A stretch of 64,000 nucleotides of DNA, taken from contig CAMWBY010000001.1 in the NCBI GenBank assembly GCA_947172645.1, positions 244,383 to 308,382 of the forward strand, given 5' to 3'. This stretch comes from an uncultured Lachnospiraceae bacterium (GTDB lineage Bacteria > Bacillota > Clostridia > Lachnospirales > Lachnospiraceae). This document shows positions 9,653 to 18,860 of this stretch, one piece after another (the stretch's first letter is position 1; each line of letters begins with the position of its first letter). The notes under the pieces were generated by a model that saw nothing but the letters and a program-made list of their open reading frames with translations, was not told the DNA's origin and did not search any database. Both the position numbers and the translations under genes were made by a program.

Positions 9653-9720
9653 TATAATAAATCCATATTGTGTTTAACTGTAACTATTTCGGAAACCTTG
9701 TCCGGTTTTTGAATAGTTAC
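9653..9720 (+). promoter_or_regulatory. pyrG leader: -10 box and attenuator-like hairpin
   Basis: A consensus TATAAT (9653-9658) lacks a good -35. About 20 bases downstream, 9680-9720 folds into a long stem: GTAACTATT pairs with AATAGTTAC, then after one bulged T, CGGAAACC pairs with GGTTTTTG using two G-U pairs. TTTTCGTT follows at once, making an intrinsic terminator ahead of pyrG. B. subtilis pyrG is known to be attenuated by a leader terminator sensing CTP through reiterative G addition; the GGGC start needed for that mechanism is not evident here, so only attenuation in general is inferred. The rest of the 9414-9776 interval shows no gene. Confidence 0.6.
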
Positions 9721-9776
9721 TTTTCGTTATGGTTCATTGTTGTTTTTAAAGTACACAGAAAGGCATGGTTGTTAAA

Positions 9777-11384
9777 ATGGCAGTAAAATACGTATTCGTA
9801 ACAGGAGGCGTCGTATCCGGCCTTGGCAAGGGCATTACCGCCGCTTCTTTAGGAAGGTTATTGAAAGCCCGCGGCTACAAAGTCACGATGCAGAAATTTG
9901 ACCCGTATATTAATATCGACCCCGGGACGATGAATCCCATCCAGCACGGGGAAGTATTCGTCACGGAAGACGGAACAGAGACTGACCTTGATTTAGGACA
10001 CTATGAACGGTTTATCGATGAAAACCTGGACAAGAACTCCAATGTCACCACCGGCAAAGTATACTGGTCCGTATTGCAGAAGGAGCGGCGGGGCGACTAC
10101 GGCGGCGGCACGGTACAGGTTATTCCACACATTACCAATGAAATCAAGAGCCGCTTTTACCGTAATTTCACCGACGAAGATACCCGCATCGCCATCATCG
10201 AAGTAGGCGGTACCGTAGGCGATATCGAAAGCCAGCCATTTCTTGAATCTATCCGCCAGTTCCAGCATGAAATAGGCAGGGAGAACGCAATTTTAATCCA
10301 TGTGACTCTTATCCCCTACTTGAGCGCGTCCCAAGAGATGAAGACGAAGCCCACCCAGGCAAGCGTCAAGGAGCTGCAGGGCATGGGATTGCAGCCTGAT
10401 ATCATCGTATGCCGCAGCGAGCGTCCTTTGGACCAGGCATTGAAAGACAAAATCGCTCTGTTCTGCAATGTGCCCAGCAACCGCGTACTGCAAAACCTGG
10501 ATGTGGAGCATCTCTATGAAGCGCCCCTTGCCATGGAGGAAGAGCATCTGGCCCAGGTGGCGTGCGACTGCCTGCACCTGGACTGTCCGGAACCCGACTT
10601 GACAGACTGGCGCGCAGTAGTGGAGGCGCTCAGGACTCCGACGGATGAAGTGACGATTGCCCTCGTAGGTAAGTATACCCAGCTTCACGATGCATATATC
10701 AGCGTTGTCGAGGCATTAAAACACGGCGGCATCTCCAACCACTGCGTAGTCAACATTAAGTGGGTGGATTCCGAGACGGTAACAACGGACAATGTAGCCG
10801 AACTGCTAAGCGATGTGGACGGCGTATTAGTGCCGGGCGGTTTCGGTGACAGAGGCATTGAGGGCAAGATTCATGCCATCACATTTGCGAGGACAAACAA
10901 CGTCCCATTCCTGGGATTGTGTCTGGGTATGCAGCTTGCCATTGTTGAATTTGCCAGAAATGTGCTCTCTTATAACGACGCCCACAGTATAGAACTTGAC
11001 CCTTCCACAACGCATCCGATGATTGCGCTGATGCCCGACCAGAACGGTGTGGAAGATATCGGAGGCACCCTGCGTCTTGGCTCCTATCCTTGCGTACTGG
11101 ATTTAAATTCCAAGGCCTACGCACTGTACGGTGAAGAGACAATCCACGAAAGACACAGGCACCGCTATGAAGTAAACAATGATTACCGCGCCGTGCTCAC
11201 AGAAAACGGGATGAAGCTTTCGGGCCTGTCCCCTGACGGACGCATTGTAGAAATGTGCGAACTTGCCGCGCATCCGTTCTTCGTGGCAACCCAGGCGCAT
11301 CCTGAACTAAAGTCCAGGCCTAACAGACCTCATCCACTGTTCAAAGGATTTGTGGAAGCGGCGCTCAATAAAAAACGGGCATAG
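9777..11384 (+). CDS. pyrG: CTP synthase
   Basis: CTP synthase aminates UTP to CTP using glutamine and ATP. The synthetase half starts with [21 protein letters not shown]; the C-terminal class I amidotransferase has the nucleophile loop [11 protein letters not shown] and a His-Glu pair in the TQAHPELKS stretch. The length of about 535 residues is standard. I chose the ATG at 9777 because homologues begin at this point; another ATG at 9765 lies only one base from the AGAAAGG ribosome site, whereas 9777 is 13 bases away, so the start is uncertain by four codons. Monocistronic, with a leader hairpin upstream and a bidirectional terminator downstream. Confidence 0.96.
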   Translation: MAVKYVFVTGGVVSGLGKGITAASLGRLLKARGYKVTMQKFDPYINIDPGTMNPIQHGEVFVTEDGTETDLDLGHYERFIDENLDKNSNVTTGKVYWSVLQKERRGDYGGGTVQVIPHITNEIKSRFYRNFTDEDTRIAIIEVGGTVGDIESQPFLESIRQFQHEIGRENAILIHVTLIPYLSASQEMKTKPTQASVKELQGMGLQPDIIVCRSERPLDQALKDKIALFCNVPSNRVLQNLDVEHLYEAPLAMEEEHLAQVACDCLHLDCPEPDLTDWRAVVEALRTPTDEVTIALVGKYTQLHDAYISVVEALKHGGISNHCVVNIKWVDSETVTTDNVAELLSDVDGVLVPGGFGDRGIEGKIHAITFARTNNVPFLGLCLGMQLAIVEFARNVLSYNDAHSIELDPSTTHPMIALMPDQNGVEDIGGTLRLGSYPCVLDLNSKAYALYGEETIHERHRHRYEVNNDYRAVLTENGMKLSGLSPDGRIVEMCELAAHPFFVATQAHPELKSRPNRPHPLFKGFVEAALNKKRA

Positions 11385-11459
11385 CCCACTTCCATACGTA
11401 GACCTGCGCAATCGAGCAGGGAAGATTTCTTCCTCTGGATGCCCATGTGCATAATTAAT

Positions 11460-11494
11460 AAACGGGGACGCCGGATTTCACGGCATCCCCGTTT
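11460..11494. terminator. Bidirectional terminator between pyrG and the GH3 gene
   Basis: AAACGGGGACGCCG pairs with CGGCATCCCCGTTT around a seven-base loop. The one mismatch becomes a G-U pair on the minus strand. It sits between convergent genes, so it can end transcripts from both sides. Confidence 0.75.
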
Positions 11495-11510
11495 GCTTAT
11501 TCATATCTAA

Positions 11511-13790
11511 TCATTCATCTAACGAATTCAATCTGTCTACTAACGCCTGCACATCCGCCATTGTGGCATTGCCTGCAAAACTCATCATCCCCCGAAGAGG
11601 CATATACTCAAACATTGCCGCATTCATCTCCTCCGAGATAGCTTCGCTGGCCACACTGCTCTCCGAATCCTGAGGCTTATCACCGAACATACCACCCTGG
11701 GAAACCTCCTGCACGATTGCAAGCGCACGCGGGTCTTTGCTCACATCTCCCATCGTCGTGTCCGTCGTGTACACGAAAGGCAGCTTCACTGTAGACTCCA
11801 CTTTCACGGTCTTCGTCAATACGATATCCTGGGATGATTTACCGACCATAATATCAAACTCGCCCGTCTCCACATGCCAGTCATGGATTCTGACACTGTA
11901 GTATGCAAATGCTCTCTGGCCAAGCGTAAATTCCACCGTCTTCGTCTCGCCGGGCTGCAGCTCCACCTTCTCAAAACCGCGCAGTTCCTTCACCGGACGG
12001 ATTACCGTGCTCTCACGGTCCGCCACATAAAGCTGTACCACTTCCTTACCTGCCACGGAGCCGGTGTTCGTTACATCTACGGATACCCGCATCGTGTCGG
12101 TGTCTTTCATCTCCTCTTTATCAACTTTCAGATTGGAGTACTCAAATGTCGTATAGGACAGGCCGTATCCAAAGGGGAACAAGACATCCATCTTCTTCTT
12201 GTCATAATAACGGTATCCCACGAAAATGCCTTCACGGTACTCCACCACATCGCCCTCGCCAATATAGGAAAGGTAAGAGGGATTATCTTCCAGTCTGAGC
12301 GGGAATGTCTCCGGCAGCTTCGCACTGGGGTTTACCTTGCCGTACAGGATATCGCAGACAGCGCCGCCTACCGCCTGTCCGCCCAAATACGCCTCCACAA
12401 TACCCTTCACCTGATTTACCCAAGGCATCTCAACCGGGGAACCATTGTGCAAAACTACCACGGTATTAGGCTGCACCGCCGCTACCTTCTCAATCAGCTC
12501 GTTCTGGCAGTTTGGCATCGCCATATGTTTCCTGTCAAATCCTTCGGACTCGAATTTATCCGGAAGGCCTGCAAATATCACGGCAACATCCGCGCCTTTC
12601 GCCGCTTCCACGGCCTCCGCAAGCAGTTTCTCATCCGTCTTATCCTCTGCGTCGTCAAAGCCCTGCGCATAGACCACATTCCCATTGCCCGCCACAGCAT
12701 CAAGGGCCGAAGTTATCTTATGGCTGTTGATATGGGAGCTTCCGCCGCCCTGGTAGCGCGGCGCTTTCGCGTATTTACCGATAAAAGCGACTTTCTGCTG
12801 TTCTTTTAAAGGAAGCACGCCGTCATTCTTCAACAGTACAATCGTCTCTTCCGCTACTTTGCGCGCCATCTCATGGTCTTTATCTCTGTCAAACACTGCG
12901 TCATGGTCACGGTTCTCTTCATACCGGAACACAATATTCAGGATATGTTCCACCGCCTCATTCACAACATCTTCATCCAACTCGCCGCTCAGCACAGCGC
13001 CTACAATCAGCTTGTCGTTGGCGCCCATGCAGCCGGGCATCTCCAAATCAAGTCCTGCTTTCAAGTCTTCCACGCGATTGTTGACTGCACCCCAGTCGCT
13101 CATCACATAACCGTCAAATCCCCACTGGTCGCGTAACGTCTCTGTCAGATACAGATGGTTCTGTGCCGCATAGGTACCGTTAATCTTATTGTAAGAGCAC
13201 ATTACCGTCCAAGGTTTCTCTTTCCTCACCGCGCCCTCAAATGCCGCCAGGTAAATCTCATGCAGTGTCCGCTCATCCACACGGGAATCAGAAGACATCC
13301 TTCTCGTCTCCTGGTTGTTCGCCAGAAAATGCTTGATGCTTGTACCAACATTCTTGCTCTGTATACCATGAATCAAAGCCCCCGCCATCTCGCTTGCAAC
13401 ATACGGGTCCTCCGAATAGTATTCAAAGTTACGGCCGCACAGAGGAGAACGCTTGATATTCACCGCAGGTCCTAAGATGACGCTGACTCCTTCCGCCTGG
13501 CATTCATTGCCAAGCGCCTCGCCCATCCTGGTCAGAAGCTCCCTGTCAAAAGAAGCCGCCGTACCGCAGCCTGCCGGGAAACATACCGCTTTAATGCTGT
13601 CATTAATTCCTAAATGGTCTGCCTTATCATCCTGCTTGCGCAGTCCGTGAGGCCCGTCCGAAACCATACTCGCCGGGATGCCTAACCGCTCCACACCCTC
13701 CGTATGCCAGAAATCCGCGCCGGAACATATAGACGCCTTCTCTTCCAGAGTCATCTGCCCCACTAATTCCTTGATTTTTTCTGCCGTCAT
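11511..13790 (-). CDS. Glycoside hydrolase family 3 beta-glucosidase-like enzyme
   Basis: The 759-residue protein has the GH3 TIM-barrel domain, the alpha/beta sandwich and a C-terminal fibronectin III-like domain (about residues 590-670). The substrate motif KHFLANNQETRR is at 153-164 and the nucleophile Asp232 is in YVMSDWGAV. There is no signal peptide, so it should act in the cytoplasm on imported beta-glucosides or related oligosaccharides; exact sugar and linkage cannot be read from sequence. GGAGGG precedes the ATG. An unusual tail of about 80 residues follows the FnIII domain, rich in Met and acidic residues. The gene stands alone between a terminator and the two-component genes. Confidence 0.92.
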   Translation of the reverse strand: MTAEKIKELVGQMTLEEKASICSGADFWHTEGVERLGIPASMVSDGPHGLRKQDDKADHLGINDSIKAVCFPAGCGTAASFDRELLTRMGEALGNECQAEGVSVILGPAVNIKRSPLCGRNFEYYSEDPYVASEMAGALIHGIQSKNVGTSIKHFLANNQETRRMSSDSRVDERTLHEIYLAAFEGAVRKEKPWTVMCSYNKINGTYAAQNHLYLTETLRDQWGFDGYVMSDWGAVNNRVEDLKAGLDLEMPGCMGANDKLIVGAVLSGELDEDVVNEAVEHILNIVFRYEENRDHDAVFDRDKDHEMARKVAEETIVLLKNDGVLPLKEQQKVAFIGKYAKAPRYQGGGSSHINSHKITSALDAVAGNGNVVYAQGFDDAEDKTDEKLLAEAVEAAKGADVAVIFAGLPDKFESEGFDRKHMAMPNCQNELIEKVAAVQPNTVVVLHNGSPVEMPWVNQVKGIVEAYLGGQAVGGAVCDILYGKVNPSAKLPETFPLRLEDNPSYLSYIGEGDVVEYREGIFVGYRYYDKKKMDVLFPFGYGLSYTTFEYSNLKVDKEEMKDTDTMRVSVDVTNTGSVAGKEVVQLYVADRESTVIRPVKELRGFEKVELQPGETKTVEFTLGQRAFAYYSVRIHDWHVETGEFDIMVGKSSQDIVLTKTVKVESTVKLPFVYTTDTTMGDVSKDPRALAIVQEVSQGGMFGDKPQDSESSVASEAISEEMNAAMFEYMPLRGMMSFAGNATMADVQALVDRLNSLDE

Positions 13791-13858
13791 TTGACAACCC
13801 TCCTACATTTTTGCTATAAGTCAGATACATTTAGTGTAGCATAGTAACATATAGTTTT

Positions 13859-15127
13859 CTATATCTTTTTCTCGTTTTCCCTACTTTTTAGCTCATATGC
13901 ACGAAGTCTTATTTCGCAAAGGCTCCCTCCTTCCCGCCTGTTCTCAAACCGGATTTTTCCGCCGTGCGCAAGCGCTATTTTACAGACAATCCCAAGTCCT
14001 CTGATGTTGGCTGCCGCGCGCTTTTTCCTTCTGCTCTGTAACTGGCGCAGTACCTCCGGCGAATACCCAACCCCATTATCCGCAAAGCTGATACAGCACC
14101 ATCTTCCCTCTTTCCACATGCGCAGCCAAATCACTGCCGTCTCTTCCGGCTGGCTGTGCTGTAAACTGTTGTGGAACAGATTCCGCAAGGCTCTGACCAA
14201 CAATTTTCTGTCCGCACTGACCCATAATCTCTCCGCCTGCGCAGTAACTTCCACCTCAACCTCCAACTCCCCTTCTCCTGCATCGCTGAGGAAAGCTGCC
14301 GCCACCTCCCTAATCACCGTTGCCGGACGCACCTTTTCCGCCCGCAAGGGCTGCATGGAATATTCCAACCTGGAAGTCAGATTCAAGTCCTCCACCAACT
14401 CTTTCATCACGATACTCTGATGCCTGACCACCGCCATCTGCTGCCTTTCCCGCGGCGTAAGGTTTTCGCTGCCAAGCAGTTCGTCGGAATACCCCATCAC
14501 CATGGACAGCGGTGTACGGATGTCGTGGGATATCCCGGACACCCACTCGATTCTCGCCTGTTCCCTGCTCTTTGACCAATGCCTTGTAAAGAAAAAAGCC
14601 AGTCCTAATATCCACAGGAAGTCAAGCAGAATCATCCATACAATAACCCTTTTGACCGCCTTAATCCACGATTCCGGAAACTCTACAGAATACTTCCAGA
14701 CCGTATGTTTCGGCTGCCCCACAACCATGATACAGTCGTCCCATACCCGCAAATAGACAGGATAATCTTTCAGGTACCATCTGCTCATCCGTGCGATATC
14801 CGACCGGCTGTAAACATCTTCCACATCTTCCGGCTTGTCAAAAGACCATACTGCTTTTCCTTCCTCGTCAAGAAGCATGGCCCACTGGTTCTGTCGCTGC
14901 AGCCGCTCTTTCATATCGCTTCCAAGTTCATAACCGCCTTCAGCAGGCGTCAACGCCTCCATCACCTCGCCGCCGCTAATAAAATCCGGTTGGTATTGGA
15001 TATACCAGTATAAAATCACACCAAAAAAAATGACATTCAGGGCAATCATCAGCCACGCAGTCGCCATGACCGTTGCCGCGAAGTATAAAATTGACCGGAT
15101 TCCCGGCAATTTGCCATACATCCTCAT
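13859..15127 (-). CDS. Sensor histidine kinase
   Basis: The 422-residue protein has a first membrane helix (about 15-42), an extracytoplasmic segment of about 115 residues, a second helix (160-182) and a cytoplasmic kinase with the phosphorylation site His201 in SGISHDIRTPLS. The ATPase domain shows an N box (NLFHNSLQHS), a G1 box (FADNGVGYS) and a G2-like GLGIVCKIALAHGG. The start is preceded by GGGAG. It is 77 bases downstream of the response regulator on the same strand. The divergent ABC transporter suggests a role in sensing an envelope-active compound such as a peptide antibiotic; that ligand is inference. Confidence 0.9.
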   Translation of the reverse strand: MRMYGKLPGIRSILYFAATVMATAWLMIALNVIFFGVILYWYIQYQPDFISGGEVMEALTPAEGGYELGSDMKERLQRQNQWAMLLDEEGKAVWSFDKPEDVEDVYSRSDIARMSRWYLKDYPVYLRVWDDCIMVVGQPKHTVWKYSVEFPESWIKAVKRVIVWMILLDFLWILGLAFFFTRHWSKSREQARIEWVSGISHDIRTPLSMVMGYSDELLGSENLTPRERQQMAVVRHQSIVMKELVEDLNLTSRLEYSMQPLRAEKVRPATVIREVAAAFLSDAGEGELEVEVEVTAQAERLWVSADRKLLVRALRNLFHNSLQHSQPEETAVIWLRMWKEGRWCCISFADNGVGYSPEVLRQLQSRRKKRAAANIRGLGIVCKIALAHGGKIRFENRREGGSLCEIRLRAYELKSRENEKKI

Positions 15128-15204
15128 GCCGTCTCCCTTTCCTTCCGCATTCGTTCACCGCCGCCGGCCCGCAAATGCAACGATGCCCTCAGCAAACAAA
15201 AATA

Positions 15205-15915
15205 CTATAACAATTTGTACCCAAGCCCGCGCACTGTTAGCAGATATTTGGGGTGGGAAGGGTCCTCCTCAATTTTCTCCCGCAATCTCCTGATATGCAC
15301 CATAAGGGTATTCTCATATCCATAGTTACCGTCCTGCCATACATGCTCGCACAGTGCGTCGATGGTCACAATCTGCCCTCTGTTAGCCGCCAGTTTCTCT
15401 ATGATTGCATATTCCTTCGCCGTCAGGGTAGCTTCCCGCCTCTCCTCTTTCCCTTCCATGCACGCCACGCCGCTGCCCAGATTGACGCTGCACCTGCCAA
15501 GCACAATGATTTTCTTTTCTTCCGCCATATCTCTCACACGGTATACTCTCTTAAGCACTGCCCGCACGCGCAGGATTAATTCCTGCGGGAGAAACGGTTT
15601 CGTGATATAATCGTCCGCCCCAAGCCCCAGTCCCCGCAGCCTGTTCTCATCCTCATCCCTTGCCGAAAGGAAGATGACGGGCACTTGCGACTCTCGGTGC
15701 AATTCTTTTAACAGACTAAACCCGTCCCCATCCGGCAGCATCACGTCAAGCAATATTAACTCCGGACGCTCCTTGTCAAAAATCTCCCGGGCCTGCCTGC
15801 AGCTTCCCGCGCCCAACACATGCGCAAACCCTTCCCTGGCCAAAAACTCTTCCACCATCTTGCGCAGCGCCGGTTCGTCGTCCACTAACATTATTTTGCA
15901 TTCATATAAATCCAT
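15205..15915 (-). CDS. OmpR/PhoB-family response regulator
   Basis: The 236-residue protein has a receiver domain with acidic VDDE (residues 11-14), phosphoacceptor Asp57 in LILLDVMLPDGDG and the conserved Lys in DDYITKPF, followed by a winged-helix DNA-binding domain ending ENTLMVHIRRLREKIE ... YLLTVRGLGYKLL. It is the first gene of a pair with the histidine kinase and is divergent from the ABC transporter across a 206-base gap. In that gap an inverted repeat TGTAAA-N8-TTTACA (15943-15962) and three in-phase TAATGT-like repeats are candidate binding sites. Confidence 0.93.
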   Translation of the reverse strand: MDLYECKIMLVDDEPALRKMVEEFLAREGFAHVLGAGSCRQAREIFDKERPELILLDVMLPDGDGFSLLKELHRESQVPVIFLSARDEDENRLRGLGLGADDYITKPFLPQELILRVRAVLKRVYRVRDMAEEKKIIVLGRCSVNLGSGVACMEGKEERREATLTAKEYAIIEKLAANRGQIVTIDALCEHVWQDGNYGYENTLMVHIRRLREKIEEDPSHPKYLLTVRGLGYKLL

Positions 15916-16036
15916 ATCAATTCCCCGTCTCTAAACTACTTCTGTAAAATGATAACTTTACACATATCACCTTTTAAATCCCTCTACTACATTATTGCGT
16001 ACTTTCCTGCAAAATAAAAGAAGCCTGCCCAAATCT

Positions 16037-16089
16037 TAATGTAAACGTAATGTTCCCTTCATTTCTGTGTAATGCGTCCCGCCTATGCT
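16037..16089 (+). promoter_or_regulatory. Candidate response-regulator operator and promoter for the ABC operon
   Basis: TAATGT occurs at 16037 and 16048, and TAATGC at 16070, so the three half-sites lie 11 and 22 bases apart, on one face of the helix. A -10-like TATGCT at 16084-16089 follows with no recognisable -35, the layout expected of an OmpR-family activated promoter. Assignment to the adjacent response regulator is inference. Confidence 0.5.
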
Positions 16090-16121
16090 AAATCCATCAA
16101 CAACAGAAAGAAGGAATGACT

Positions 16122-17042
16122 ATGGCTGAAACAAACCTAATCGAGACACAAAACCTGACAAAACAGTACGGCAAAGTCCGTTGTGTCAACACCCTGCACA
16201 TGAAAGTCCCTGAAGGAGCCGTCTACGGCTTCCTCGGCCCCAATGGCGCAGGTAAGTCTACAACCCTCAAGATGATTCTGGGGCTTGCCAAACCCACCGA
16301 AGGTTCCATTACCCTTTTTGGAACAAAAATGAACAAGAAAAACCGCATGAAGCTGCTTGCGGACACCGGTTCCCTCATCGAGTCTCCCAGTTATTATGGC
16401 CACCTGACCGGCGAAGAGAATCTCCATATCCTCCAGACGCTAAAGGGCTGCTCTGCAAAGGAGATTGACGAAGTGCTGAAAATTGTACGACTGTATGACG
16501 CGCGACAGAGAAAAGTAGCCCATTACTCTCTGGGCATGAAACAGCGTCTTGGACTGGCCGCTGCCTTACTTGGCTTTCCACGGCTTCTCATCCTCGACGA
16601 GCCTACCAACGGCCTGGACCCGGCGGGCATCCAGGAAATGCGGGAACTTATCTGCTCCCTGCCGTCCTCCTATGGCATTACGGTAGTAGTCTCCTCCCAT
16701 CTCTTAAGTGAAATCGACCAGATGGCCGACCATGTAGGCATTATCCGCAAAGGGGAATTAGTCTACCAGAATACCTTGGCGTCGCTGCATTCCCATGCAA
16801 AACAACAGATTGCCCTGCGCACGGACAATCCTGCCACCACTCTTCTTCTGCTGCGCCAGGACGGCATCGAAGCGGAGAAAGAGTCGGATTATTTTCTCAT
16901 TCCCATCATGGACGACGACTATATCGCATGCCTGTGCAGGCGCCTGATAGAACACGGCATATCCTTATACCGCGTGGAAAAACGTGAAAAAAGCCTGGAG
17001 GATATCTTCCTGTCCCTGACCGGAAAGGAGTCTAGCTTATGA
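16122..17042 (+). CDS. ABC transporter ATP-binding protein, BcrA type
   Basis: The ATPase of about 306 residues has Walker A GPNGAGKST near residue 42, the variant signature YSLGMKQRLGLA common in bacitracin and lantibiotic-immunity transporters, and Walker B LLILDEPTNGLDP. I prefer the ATG at 16122 because AGAAAGAAGGA lies six bases upstream; an ATG at 16116 is too near that site. The C-terminal 80 residues are the less conserved extension of the BcrA/NatA group. The stop overlaps the permease start (ATGA). Likely function is export of, or protection from, a membrane-active peptide, induced by the divergent two-component system. Confidence 0.9.
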   Translation: MAETNLIETQNLTKQYGKVRCVNTLHMKVPEGAVYGFLGPNGAGKSTTLKMILGLAKPTEGSITLFGTKMNKKNRMKLLADTGSLIESPSYYGHLTGEENLHILQTLKGCSAKEIDEVLKIVRLYDARQRKVAHYSLGMKQRLGLAAALLGFPRLLILDEPTNGLDPAGIQEMRELICSLPSSYGITVVVSSHLLSEIDQMADHVGIIRKGELVYQNTLASLHSHAKQQIALRTDNPATTLLLLRQDGIEAEKESDYFLIPIMDDDYIACLCRRLIEHGISLYRVEKREKSLEDIFLSLTGKESSL

Positions 17043-17791
17043 AAACATTACAGTTAGAATTTTACAAGATTAAAAGAAGGAAAGTGTTTCTCACCATGTT
17101 CGCCATGCTGTCCGTGCAATTTCTGTGGGGACTATGGGAGCTGCGCAACCCTAAAGACTGGGAATTGGAAAGCGGTTGGCGTGCTTTGCTGTACTCCTTG
17201 TCGCTCTTAGACGGAATTATGATGCCCTCTGTCATGTCTGTACTGGCGTCCCGTTTAGCTGACATTGAGCACAAAGGCAATACCTACAAACAGCTTGAGA
17301 CATTGCGCAGCGCAGGCAGTCTATACCATGCCAAAGCAATCTGCGGATGCATTATCATCGCCCTCATGTTCGCTGCCCAGTTTGCTTTCTTTATCCTCCT
17401 GGGATACCAACTAGGATATGTGGGCCACCCGGATATCAAGTACTATTTACTGTCCTATGCGCTGAAACTGGCCAGCAATATATCGCTGTTCTTTCTGCAG
17501 CTTGCATTGTCCATGTTCTTTGCCAACCAGATGATACCTCTTGTTGCAGGGCTTGGAGGTTCTATGGTCGCCCTGCTCCTTATGTTTGTCACCACTTATT
17601 CTTTTCTTCCCTGGGGCGGCAGCCTGAGCGCATCCCTGGTCATGTCTGAGTGGAACCTGGATACAAGAATCAGCACTTACTACTACCGCACCTTCTCACC
17701 GCCGGAACTTGCCGCCGTCATCTGCATCTTTATCTGGCTTATCGTCTTCTATGTCACGGGGCGGATACTGTTCACACGCAGGGAAGTGTAA
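17039..17791 (+). CDS. ABC-2 type permease, lantibiotic-immunity-like
   Basis: The 250-residue protein has about six hydrophobic segments and begins with a short amphipathic stretch (KTLQLEFYKIKRRK) typical of BcrB/SpaE/MutE-type permeases. A four-base ATGA overlap with the ATPase gene indicates translational coupling. The conserved DIEHKGNTYKQLETL loop around residue 75 is characteristic of the family. Together with the second permease it would form the membrane channel; direction and substrate are inferred from family and from the two-component neighbour. Confidence 0.82.
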   Translation: MKTLQLEFYKIKRRKVFLTMFAMLSVQFLWGLWELRNPKDWELESGWRALLYSLSLLDGIMMPSVMSVLASRLADIEHKGNTYKQLETLRSAGSLYHAKAICGCIIIALMFAAQFAFFILLGYQLGYVGHPDIKYYLLSYALKLASNISLFFLQLALSMFFANQMIPLVAGLGGSMVALLLMFVTTYSFLPWGGSLSASLVMSEWNLDTRISTYYYRTFSPPELAAVICIFIWLIVFYVTGRILFTRREV

Positions 17792-17798
17792 ACGAAAC

Positions 17799-17961
17799 TA
17801 GTACAACAAATAATTAATTCTTGATACATTGACGCAGGATGATTGTTTCATATGCAAGGCGGAGGAATGAGGCGTAGCGGTGGCTACGTCGATTGACAAC
17901 AACGCAGCAGATGAACAATCAGACAAGTCAAGGTATCAGTTAATTAATATTTGTTGTACTA
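17799..17961. repeat. 163-bp inverted-repeat element (MITE-like)
   Basis: The ends are inverted copies: TAGTACAACAAATA at 17799 matches TATTTGTTGTACTA ending at 17961, with similarity continuing through the TTAATTAA stretches for about 22 bases. Inside, GATTGTTTCAT pairs with ATGAACAATC and CGTAGC with GCTACG, so the whole unit can fold as one long imperfect hairpin. It has no coding capacity; a GTG at its centre gives a false N-terminal extension of the second permease. It sits between two genes of one operon and may be a non-autonomous mobile element or an RNA-processing site. Confidence 0.75.
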
Positions 17962-17987
17962 ATACAAAGCAGAAAGGAAATGATACT

Positions 17988-18716
17988 ATGAAACCATTCA
18001 TTGTCAGAACCATCAAAGCCGAAACCCTGAAATTAAAGCACAGTCCGGTATGGCTGGCGTTCTTCGCACTGCCTCCCATATCCGCTTTCTTCGGCACAAT
18101 CAACTATACCGCCAACCAGGGAATATTGAAAAGCGAATGGTACAGTCTCTGGTCGCAGCACACCCTTTTCCTGTGCTATCTGTTTATGCCTGCACTCATT
18201 GGCACTTACTGCTCTTATTTATGGCGTTTAGAGCATATGAGGAATAACTGGAACGCCTTCCTGACAGCCCCTGTCTCCCTGCCCAGTTTGTATCTGGGCA
18301 AGCTGTTCCAGGCCATCCTGATGTCTGTCTCATGTAATGCCTGGGTTTTCATCCTCTATTTTGCCTGCGGCAAATTATGCGGCCTGGACAACAATCTGCC
18401 TCCGGGAATTGTGGAATGGTTCCTCTGCGGCATCCTGGGCAGCATCACCATATGCTGTGTGCAGCTTACCGTTTCGATGTTCATCCGTTCCTTCGCCATC
18501 CCCATCGGCATCGGGCTTGCGGGCGGCTTAGGCGGCATGATGTTCACCAGTAAGGGCGCCGGATTATACTATCCCTATTCGCTCTACTCCATGGGTATGC
18601 GGGCCAACAATCCGCAGATGGAACTGGAAACCGGAACCTTCATAGCCGGATGCGCCGTATACATTGCGTTGTTCTCTGTCCTGTCAGTCGTCGGGCTGCA
18701 CAGACATGAACAGTAA
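17988..18716 (+). CDS. ABC-2 type permease, second subunit
   Basis: The protein of about 242 residues has roughly six membrane segments and an N-terminus (MKPFIVRTIKAETLKLKHSP) that matches the style of the first permease, so the two are likely paralogous halves of one channel. The ATG at 17988 has AGAAAGGAAA upstream; an upstream GTG at 17880 is rejected because it lies in the inverted-repeat element. The conserved WRLEHMRNNWNAFLTAPVS loop corresponds to the loop of the first permease. The 196-base gap from the first permease is unusual for such an operon and is almost filled by the 163-bp element. Confidence 0.82.
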   Translation: MKPFIVRTIKAETLKLKHSPVWLAFFALPPISAFFGTINYTANQGILKSEWYSLWSQHTLFLCYLFMPALIGTYCSYLWRLEHMRNNWNAFLTAPVSLPSLYLGKLFQAILMSVSCNAWVFILYFACGKLCGLDNNLPPGIVEWFLCGILGSITICCVQLTVSMFIRSFAIPIGIGLAGGLGGMMFTSKGAGLYYPYSLYSMGMRANNPQMELETGTFIAGCAVYIALFSVLSVVGLHRHEQ

Positions 18717-18718
18717 AA

Positions 18719-18737
18719 AAACGAGCATAGCTCGTTT
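18719..18737 (+). terminator. AAACGAGC-ATA-GCTCGTTT hairpin after the ABC operon
   Basis: A perfect eight-base stem with a three-base loop starts three bases after the permease stop. The same 19 bases occur after the Mrp operon (30085-30103), so it is a recurring operon-end module. A second hairpin follows at 18803-18846 (TTCAAGCCAG/CTGGCTTGAA). Neither has a strong T tract. Confidence 0.55.
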
Positions 18738-18860
18738 ACGAGATTATAAGTATTCCTACGGAAAACTTGTCGCAAACTCGAAAATATCCGAAACCTTTAC
18801 GTTTCAAGCCAGCCTCCAAATCCTACAAAAATAAGACTGGCTTGAAGCTATGCTTTAAAA

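Noticed and set aside
17880..17987. GTG start extending the second permease by 36 residues
   Set aside because: The extension is encoded by the 163-bp inverted-repeat element, and a good ribosome site precedes the ATG at 17988.
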